From Tetrahymena elliotti 4EA (lineage: Eukaryota > Ciliophora > Oligohymenophorea > Hymenostomatida > Tetrahymenidae): a stretch of DNA of 64,000 nucleotides. Shown here one piece after another: positions 55,275-64,000 of this stretch. The stretch lies in the NCBI GenBank assembly GCA_000231825.2, contig JH720326.1:383701-447700 (forward strand). Reading direction: 5' to 3'. The first letter of the stretch is position 1; every line of letters starts with the position of its first letter. The position numbers and the translations under genes were made by a program. Below the pieces are notes generated by a model that saw nothing but the letters and a program-made list of their open reading frames with translations, ran no database searches and was not told where the DNA came from.

Positions 55275-58200
55275 ATGGCACTTTTACTAAAGAAGATATC
55301 TGAATATTTCACTAATTTTTATTAGACAGCTCTGGAAATTTTAGAGGAGAAATAAAATGTTATTTTAAATTTTTAGACTTATTGTTTGCTGATTTTTGTA
55401 AATATGCTGTAAATGAGTGGATATATTTTTTCAAAATCTATGAAGCAAGCCCAACCTGCAGATATCAAATATATTTATTTGGCTTATATGAATGAAGTTT
55501 CCACAGGAACTTTTCTATTAAATAAGAAAAGTCTTGAGAAATTAACTCTGCCTATTTTTTTCTTAATTAAAATTGGACTGGCTTTAATTATTATTTGGTT
55601 TGTGATATTTAATTACTGCAGAAATTTTAATATTTAAAAGTATAATTTGCGTATGAGATAATACAGGATTTTTAACTAAATTATTGTCCTAATTTGTGTT
55701 ATCTCACAATACATCTTACTTATACCTGCAACTGAAATCTGTTTGTCTATTGCTTTCTGCTAGGATAGTGGAATTTAAAATCTTGTTTAGAAATAAAATA
55801 GCTGTCAAAATAGCTCTGGTCTTTTCGTATTTCTTGCTATCATAGCAATAATTGCTTTATAAGGATTTCATCTTTTGATAAAATTCTTACTTTAAAACTA
55901 TTAATTTGGAGATATTAATTTACCTAAATGCTAATTTTCTTTTATCTAACTATTAATCTAGCTAATATTTCTAAGTATTTAAATTATTTATTTCTCTGGT
56001 AATACCTAGAGTAATTTACTTTATATACTTGGATTAATTTTAGGAGTTATGCTCATAATATAAGAAATGAGAGCTGATACTACTAATAATAGCATGATCA
56101 ATGCATTTTCAAGTATTAGGGCAAGTTATATCTTCATAAGTCATTCGATTGTTGCAGTATTCAAATTTAAAAATTAGCCCATTAATGAAGAGTTCTTTTA
56201 CTTGTTTACAATTTTCTCAGCAGTTTTTGTCTATTTGCTTTTACAAATGTAAAGTTTCCTTAAAAATTAAATATAAGTACTCGATCAAAGTAACAAACTA
56301 AGGTAATTATTCTCAAACCAATCATTTTGCATTTTTTAATAATTAAATTCATCTTAAGATTATTAATATTAAATTTATTCTTTCGAAAAAAGCATTGAAT
56401 AATTATGTGATAAAAATATCAAAAATAATTAAAATCACTTTATTTCATAGCATTTTGATAAATAGCACATCCAAAAAGTGTTGTTTTAATGGTTTTTAAA
56501 GAAAAATAAGCAATTTGGTCAAAGTTTTTATTTGCTAACAAAATTTTGGTCATATCTTTAAATTTAAAATATGTAAGCTAATATACAAGATAAATTTTCT
56601 TTTAATTAAAAAATCTAGATCTGTTTCTAAAATAGACATCTTATTAGAAGAAATAATGAAGACTTACAATAATTCCTATTATAATAATAATGATAAATTG
56701 CGTTTTCACTAATTGGTTTCTTACCATAAACAATTTTGCATTCATCCTTTATGTGTTTGCAAGAGTAAAATTTATAATTATTCAAAATCCCAACCAGAAC
56801 CCAAACATGTCCATGAACTTATTGAAAATATATTTAGCTATATAATCAAACTCCCTACTTTCAGTAGGTCAAGAAGCATAAGAGAAAGGATATTTCTAAA
56901 ATACATTACATTTGTATCATTGAATTTAAATAATCCTCTTAAGTCCTATTTTGAGTTGAGAATGTTTAACAAAAAATATCATTAATTAAATAGTAATTCA
57001 TTTAACGCATTATCTAATTTACTCTCAAAGAAATTTGAAAAGATGATTCATTCAACACAGAAAGAATTATATTTGAGTAAACTAAATTAAGATTTAGACA
57101 ACGACCTTGTTTTTTCTATTCAAGAAATTGTGGAAACAGATAAAATTGAAAAAGTTTTTATTGATCTAACCTCCAAATTTATAAGATAGAAAATAGATTT
57201 TTATACACAAGTTAAGAAGGAAAAGCTCTCTTTCCAAAAAATTAGGAAGGGATCTCAAAACTTATTCACTTCATATGAAATCTTGAGAAAAAATCTATTT
57301 CTCCAGCTTAAGCAAATCAAACATAAAAAAGAATTTTAGAGAAACTACATTCTATAGAAGGTAATTAATCCTATTAGCATTTAGTTTAAAAACTTTGGAA
57401 TCTAAAATTTATTCGTATTTACAAAAAATTTCATGCCATTAAATTTAAATATTTTCAATATCTCTAACTGGTCTAATTTTTTTTCAATTTATTTAAATTG
57501 TTTTCAACTGATGACAGCAAGGTTTTTTTAATATATCTAAAGGCTACCATTCATTTAATGTATTTTTGAAAGAATATTAAATTACTCCACTTTAAAACAA
57601 AATTGAAAAGAGATAATAAATCAAAACCAAAATCCCAATCTCCCCCATAAATCTGCTATTTCCAAAATGTTATTTGATTTACATTTATTAAAAAAATCAA
57701 TCTTATCTCATTTCATTTTACAAATTGCCCCTATTAGTTTATGATCTAATAATATAAAAAAATAATTTAAATCATAAGGGAAGGAATATTTTTGTTAATT
57801 GACCACTAAATATGCATAATAAATTTACACAAATTTTTATTCCATCTTGGCCATTAAAATGTCATTTTAGATAACATATCTAATTGTTTTTTAATCATTG
57901 CTTAAGACTTACTCATTTTAATGGATCTTTGAAAAAATTAACTTATTCTGCTTTTAAATAAAATGAAAATAGAAAATTAGTTTAGTTTAAATTTTCTAAT
58001 AAATTAAAACAAATTATTATGATTTCATTTATTTTTTTTAGAAATATTTAATGAAGTCTTGATCAAGTTTTTTAAAAAATAATTAAAAATACTATGATCT
58101 GATTAACATATTTTTTCAATTCATTTTTTTATAAACAACTAATTTTTTTTAATAATTATCAATAGATTCTTCAAATATATTGGATAGTCGCATTTGGAGG

Positions 58201-61200
58201 AATCAAGAAACCTTTAAAATTGCAAAAGGAAATGAATTAAGTTTTTAGCCTAAATTAAGAAAGAACGTAGAAAGAGTTTAATTCGCTCAATTTGATAAAA
58301 GGAAATATTTAAATTGTGTAAGCTAGCATCACTTAGGGCTTTGGGAAAATTATGAATAAATAGGAAACATAGCTATCGAATTTTTTTGGCTTTAATTTTG
58401 AGGAATTTAAATCCATCAGCCACATTAAGGAATTAATGCCTTAATATGTTGCTATAATACATGATGAACTTGTCAAAGATTTTATCAAAAGAGGGCATAG
58501 TATGCTTTTAGAAGAGAGCCATTAAGTTTTTTGCTTAGATAGATCAGGGTTTTTTGTTCCTATAACTCTTTAGCTATCACTTGTTTATGGAATTACTGAT
58601 GACTTACAAATGAATGCTGTCCTATTAAAGTTAAAATCAGATGTATCATATATCACTTTTAATTAGGCAGGTTTAATCAAAGGTTTCGATCGTAATTTCT
58701 TCTCTCATGTTATGAAGCAAGAGAATGCCAATGAAGTAAAATAAATTTCTTTTTCAAAAAAATTAACATTCAATTTAATTAGGGATAAGACCAAGCAAAC
58801 CTTCATGTAAAAAAAGATTTAGAAAAAATCAACATATTTTTTTTGATTCCATAAGCTGCTATTATTATTTTAGAATATTCAGAATCAAATTCAAAAAATA
58901 AATTTGTTGATGAAATTTAAAGATAATAATCAAGCATTCAAAAACATTTAATCCACCAAGATATTTAATTGCAAATATATTTGCCGTCAGATATTTTTTA
59001 GCTAGTAAATGCATTTTAGATATATTTTGACTAGGAATCTCAATACAAATAAAACAAAAATAAAACTAACTCATCAATTTTAGGAAATTCTAATTAAACT
59101 GATTATATAAACAATTTTATTAATTTCTATCAACATAACAAAGATGTAATTTATTTTCATTTTTTTATCAAATAATTGATTGAATATTTCATTTTTTATT
59201 AATAAAATAGAAATGGGAAAAAAGCAATTGCTTCAGCTAATTTAATTGTTTTGCAACAATAAAAGCTAACATAATGAAAAATAATAATGTTAATGAAAGT
59301 GGTTAAGAAAATAAATACCATGAAGAAATTATTTTTGAATTGTCTTTTTCTGATATCAATTTTGATAATCTTGAATAGAAATTCAAAGAAGATGAAATTG
59401 AAAGCAAAGACTTAAATAATAGCAAAAACAATAATAAAAATAAGAAAGTTGATACCATCTCTCCAAAGGAATAATAAGACTAATCATAATATATTTCATA
59501 TCTTGATTAGATATCTCCCTAAAAAGCTGGATCTTTTAAGAAAACAATAAGTTTTAGCTATTTAAATACCTAAAATATTATTGACTCAGATTAAAAGTCA
59601 AAAAATGATTAAAATAATAATAATAATTCAGATAGTCTCAAAAGTAATCTCAATAATTCTAATATAGAATCTCAAATCATTAAGCAGTAACAGAAATCTA
59701 AAAATTCTGTTAAAAAATTAAAAGAAGTTAATTTTAACTTTGAAGAAAGTGATAAAGTAAAACAACTAAATAAAGCAGAGGATAATATTATAAGTCCTAG
59801 AATGAGTTCAAGATAATTTTTTTCTTTTGATAGATTAGAAACAACGGCTAATATTCTCTCTTCCAATAGAATTCTTTATAACAGCCAATAACTTTAATAA
59901 TCCCTCATAAACAGTTCTTAAATTGCTTAAAATGTACAGGAAAAAATGAGTAATGAAGAAAACTATGAAATAAAATTATCTGATAGGGTTGATTAAGATA
60001 AAAAACAATTAAAAACAGTGAACACTCAAACTTTTCTTCAAAATGTTAAATTAAAAGGCTACTTAGCTAAAATTTTAAGAAAGAAAACTTATTCGTAAAA
60101 TTAAGAATCAATTAAATAACAATTAAAACAAAAATCATTAATCGACTCTTCAAAAAAATCTCAATTATAATCATTTGATGTAGAGGAAAATCAATTTTAT
60201 GAGAGCTAAGACACGAGTTCTTATCTAGATAGTTTGAAAGAAAATAACTTAATTAATAATATAATCCACCATAAAAAAGAGAACATGAGCTCCCCATTAA
60301 TTAAATTAATTATAGGTAATTTTTTTCTTAATTAAATATAAATTTAAAAATTATAAATAATTTAGGATACACTGTTGTTTTGACTTCAATTTTTTCTGCT
60401 ATATTCCTAGTCTTAATTTATAACAAACTAAATTAATTTTAAGAATCACTAAATAATTCAACTGTTTACTCCTCATTTTTTTCTCAAGTTTCTGAAATAA
60501 GTTTATCACAATTACTCAAATACTAGATAAATCTAGGCACATTACCTAATTTAAAGCTTGAATAAATTTACGAAATTGACCAAAAAGATTAATTAAACTT
60601 AATCTAGCAGTATCTCCAAAATGTTGAAGCAATTGTTAAATTAGAATTAATCAAAGAAACAATTGACACACAAATTTATTCTATGAGGTATTCCATTTAT
60701 TTATTTTGCCAAAAATTTAAAAAATATTTTATTTACTTAATTCATACTTTAATAAACATGAATTATTTGAAATTTATTTATCCATAATCTTATTAACAAT
60801 TATTTTTTTATTAAAAGTAATCAGAAAGAGTAACAGTTATCTAGTTTTAGCTTTTATTACTAATACTCAAATGCTATGTTTTATGTTGTTTAGTAAGAAA
60901 ATTAATAAAGATATCTTGACATGTCTTATTTCTTGTTCTCGAATTTACTTTAATGCTAGAAAATTTCAACAAATTTGATACAAAAAAGTATTGATGATTT
61001 AAAAAGCCTGGTAAGATAAATAAATTATACTTATCTGTTTACTATAATCATAGCAGCTGGTACCCATATTATATTAATTATATTTACCATTCCTATGATA
61101 GCTAAGATCAGTAAATTTTAAGAAGTTATTCTAACTGTATTTTCTAGGGTAACTTTTGAAGAAGTAGATTTGTAAATTCATAGATTTTAATGTTATTTGG

Positions 61201-62270
61201 ATAAAGTTTAAAGTAAATCCAAAAATTGGATATAGTTTGATTTTCTCAACACCCAAACACTTGAAATAAACAAGTCTAATTTTAAACATTTACTCACTAA
61301 ATCTAAAGATTTAAAAAATAGTAAATATCTAAACATGTTTCAGGATAAGAATAGTTTGTAATAAAAATAAATTTCAAGCTCATTAAAAAATACTAAATTA
61401 AATGTCTATAAGTATATTTTTCTTCTTTCTACTTTCAGTTTAACCTCAATAATCTTTGTGGCTGTAGGATTAGGAGTTAGTTATAGCAATTAAAATGATA
61501 TTAAAAATAGAATTGATCTGTATGATTATAATATTAATGCCTTATAATCTTTTAGGACAGTTTTATCTCTGAGTGAGATAGCTCTAAGGATTGATACTTT
61601 AAAATTAAATGATTAAAACTTTCCAGATAACAATTTAGAAGAAATCAAAGCTACTTTTATTACTAACTTAAACTAATTAAAGAATTATATTATAGATATG
61701 AATCACTATATTTCTAATTTAACTGATTTAAACAATGATGAAGAATCTTAAATACAAGAAATCCTCAAGTAAGATCTGTGTGTAATTTATGATCAAGAAA
61801 TACAATGCTCTGATTCATCATCGATTAAAACTATTTTCCAACAAGGATTCCTTTCTGTGTTAAGCTTGTACACTTCATATTTTTCAAAGTTTTCAGATGA
61901 AATATTAAAAGAAAATTCTTTAACAAATGGTCAAAAAATATAATTATCTAATGAATATTCTTCGTCTGATGAATACATCTATTTAATTCCTTAAGGGTTC
62001 AATATTCCCAATAGAAACTTTGAAAATATATTTTAAACATCATAAAAATTCATAAAAAATAAACTCAACCAATAAAAAGTATTTCTACTAAGTTTTATTT
62101 TAGCAGGTGGTTTTATTATGTATCTAATTTGGATATTGTTATCTCATGTTATTACAAAATTATTTGATGAAGACCTAAATGCAGTAAAATTTCTGCTTAC
62201 TTGCATTCCACATGAAAAATAGTAAGATGATCATGTAAATCAGCTATTAAAAATAGTCAATTAAAACTGA
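55275..62270 (+). CDS. Large multipass membrane protein with PAS-like domain (ciliate family)
   Basis: Seven exons: 55275-56302, 56619-57360, 58166-58735, 58783-59145, 59211-60315, 60366-60687 and 60818-62270; 1,860 residues, phases consistent, introns 47-805 nt. Residues 1-340 contain about seven hydrophobic spans (for example LIKIGLALIIIWFVIF and FVFLAIIAIIALQGF). A cytosolic part follows with a CIHPLCVC motif near residue 380. A PAS-like domain lies at about 640-770 (FFGFNFEEFK..., IKELMP, then VFCLDRSGFFVPI). Then comes a 400-residue Ser/Asn/Gln-rich linker, and four more spans near the C-terminus (such as FTIIIAAGTHIILIIF). Ciliates have a large family of multispan proteins with such PAS modules, probably sensors or channels. 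Ligand and output are unknown. The frame remains open 42 codons past the TGA at 62268-62270. Confidence 0.85.
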
Positions 62271-63277
62271 AGGACTCTTTAAAAGTTATTTCAAATTTAA
62301 AATAGCTAAGATAAAGCTAAAAATCTATTTCAAAAGTTAATAATTAAGACTTTTTTCAGATAGAAATAGTTAAAATAACTTTTTTAATTATTTTGATTTA
62401 AAAATTTTAATTAATGAAATATTACATAAAAGTTCATCTTTTTATTTTGTTGAATAAAAAATTCTTTAAAATAAGTTGAATATCTATTTAACTAATATTA
62501 ATTTAATAATATTTGATGAGAATCAGATGGCTTTCTACTTTTATTTATTCATAATTATGATACATTTTATAAATTATTGAAATCCTTTTAATTATTTAGA
62601 AATTTAAATTACCAAATACTAATCTTTAATTATGACAAACTAAGAAATAGAGACTAAAAGTCCCAAATATACCTCAATTAAATGAATATGTTGAGATGTA
62701 CAAGGAATATGTATTTTAGAGATATTTTGAAGTGAAATTGAAAACCTTTTGAGGAAATACAAGCAAACAAGTATATAAAATTGAGTTTTAAATATTTATA
62801 AAATTTTTACCATTTTTGGGGTGATTTATTTTGATTTGAAAAAAAGAATATTTTTTTAATAACTGCTTTTGAAATAAAGAGGATAAATCCACAAAATTTT
62901 TATCTCAATATGGTTAACTGCAATAAGATTTTGTCTAATTTAATAAGTAATTTAAATCTCACAGTTAAAAGTTTAAAAATATTGTTGTGTTGCTTGTGGT
63001 GATTCAGATAATTTTTATGCTTTTAAGTTAATTTACTCAAGAGATCTTTCATTTTAATCTTATTAATTTTCTCAAATTTAAACAAAAATTCAAAAAAATT
63101 TCTGTAAAAAAAATATTTTTTTTTGCTAAAAATTTTTATGAATAATAAATAAGTAAGTTTTAATGGTTATAGTAAAATGATTTACAAAAAAATTAGAATT
63201 TAGATTAGTATTTAAAAAAATAAAAATAATTAACAAAAATAAAAACATATTTCATTCAACAAATTTAATCTTTAAAA
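62271..63277. other. Convergent 3' region
   Basis: 62271-62396 continues the membrane-protein frame to a second TGA. The remaining 880 bp is AT-rich 3' flank between two converging genes with no recognised feature. Confidence 0.45.
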
Positions 63278-64000
63278 TCAACTCTTGTTTTTTTGAATAT
63301 GGTAGAATTCATTTGAAGCATATATTTCTTTAGACAAAGCAGAAACAATTTAAATGTTTAATTTGTTTGTATCAGACAATTCTATGGTTTGTTTGTATTA
63401 TTCTCCAAATACACCTTAGAATATTTCTTCCATCATATTTAAAGAAGAATCTTCTTTAACTAAATAATAAAAAACTTTGTTTTCTCTCAATTAATCAGCA
63501 ACATCATATTCGTCTATACCACAAGGACAACCATTTTCTGTCCATGAAGGATCACTGCTTGAAAACCCAAATTATTCACCATGAGGAGGACTATCACAAA
63601 TATGGAAAATATATCTTTAGGAGTTTTCTCTCCAATTTATTTTTGTTAAAGAATAATATAGCCCATCCATAACTGCTTCAGGAGTGTCACCACCTCCATC
63701 AGCTGACATATTTTTTAATATCTATTATATACTTAGTTTATCTGTCAGTTAAGAATCAATTTTGTAAACATAAGTATTATCTTATGGAGGGTGATCTCTG
63801 TAAGAGACTATTGAATATTTTATATCAGCTATTCCTTCAAATTTTTTTAAAATATCATTAACTGTTTAACTTACACTACTCATAACCCATTCCATAGACC
63901 CTGTAGTGTCAATTGTAAAGCATATATCTACTATACCAGAACCTATATGATCACAATTTTTATATTCAATTTAATGAGGTCCTTCATGCCAAGCTAACTT
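63278..64000 (-). CDS. VWA-domain protein, resembles the VWA part of alpha-kinase proteins (5' end outside window)
   Basis: 241 codons open without TGA from the right edge down to the TGA at 63280-63278; the N-terminus lies beyond base 64000. A von Willebrand A domain is clear. It starts VDICFTIDTTGSMEW with the MIDAS DTTGS at 63910-63896, then IVSYRDHPP, then ADGGGDTPEAVMDGL, and later RYIFHICDSPPHG. This order, especially DGGGDTPE, is that of the VWA domain in VwkA-type alpha-kinases and related eukaryotic proteins. No kinase domain lies on the C-terminal side in the window, so any partner domain must be upstream. The C-terminus (about 60 residues after the CPCGID loop) completes the Rossmann-like fold. 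Metal-dependent protein binding is the expected activity. It is convergent with the membrane protein gene. Confidence 0.9.

Overview
The window reads as nuclear DNA of an oligohymenophorean ciliate, most likely Tetrahymena or a close relative. The genes are only open if TAA and TAG are read as glutamine and TGA is the sole stop. Base composition is extremely AT-rich. Introns are GT..AG and AT-rich, mostly about 45-200 nt with a few of 800-900 nt, and gene spacing is wide. Paramecium is less likely because its introns are usually 20-30 nt and its genes are packed. All gene models were built by hand with this code; splice phases were checked exon by exon and every model closes in frame. No IES-like interruption of a gene was seen, which fits macronuclear sequence but does not prove it.

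Layout. 1-1182 (-): 3' end-truncated coiled-coil protein with a B-box-like zinc finger. 1518-3043 (+): PCID2/Thp1-type PCI protein. 3816-9653 (+): 1,945-residue RING/B-box/coiled-coil protein. 10019-11911 (-): SRP54. 14275-14457 (+): 60-residue zinc ribbon. 16143-18063 (+): YTH-domain m6A reader. 19650-21247 (+): Aurora kinase. 22392-25131 (+): IQ-motif protein. 27084-29102 (+): secreted or membrane-anchored glycoprotein. About 29745-34995: tandem array of about 18 units of roughly 290 bp. 36405-40589 (+): second Aurora-like kinase with a tail of about 1,050 residues. About 42165-42865: second tandem array, about 88-bp units. 43371-47709 (-): 14-exon coiled-coil protein. 48179-48433: perfect 117-bp duplication. 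50413-50770 (+): small three-exon gene. 52235-52975 (+): mitochondrial-type thioredoxin. 55275-62270 (+): multipass membrane protein with a PAS-like domain. 63278-64000 (-): VWA-domain protein cut by the window edge.

The genes do not form an operon or one pathway; this is ordinary ciliate gene order with housekeeping functions (secretory targeting, mRNA export, RNA modification reading, mitosis, redox) beside lineage-specific low-complexity and membrane proteins. The most unusual content is non-coding. The two tandem arrays lie about 7 kb apart and differ threefold in unit length, yet share a core of about 60 bp; the long unit looks like the short unit with about 200 bp inserted. A close match to the Tetrahymena chromosome breakage sequence lies upstream of the YTH gene, and two genes have in-frame reading beyond their TGA.
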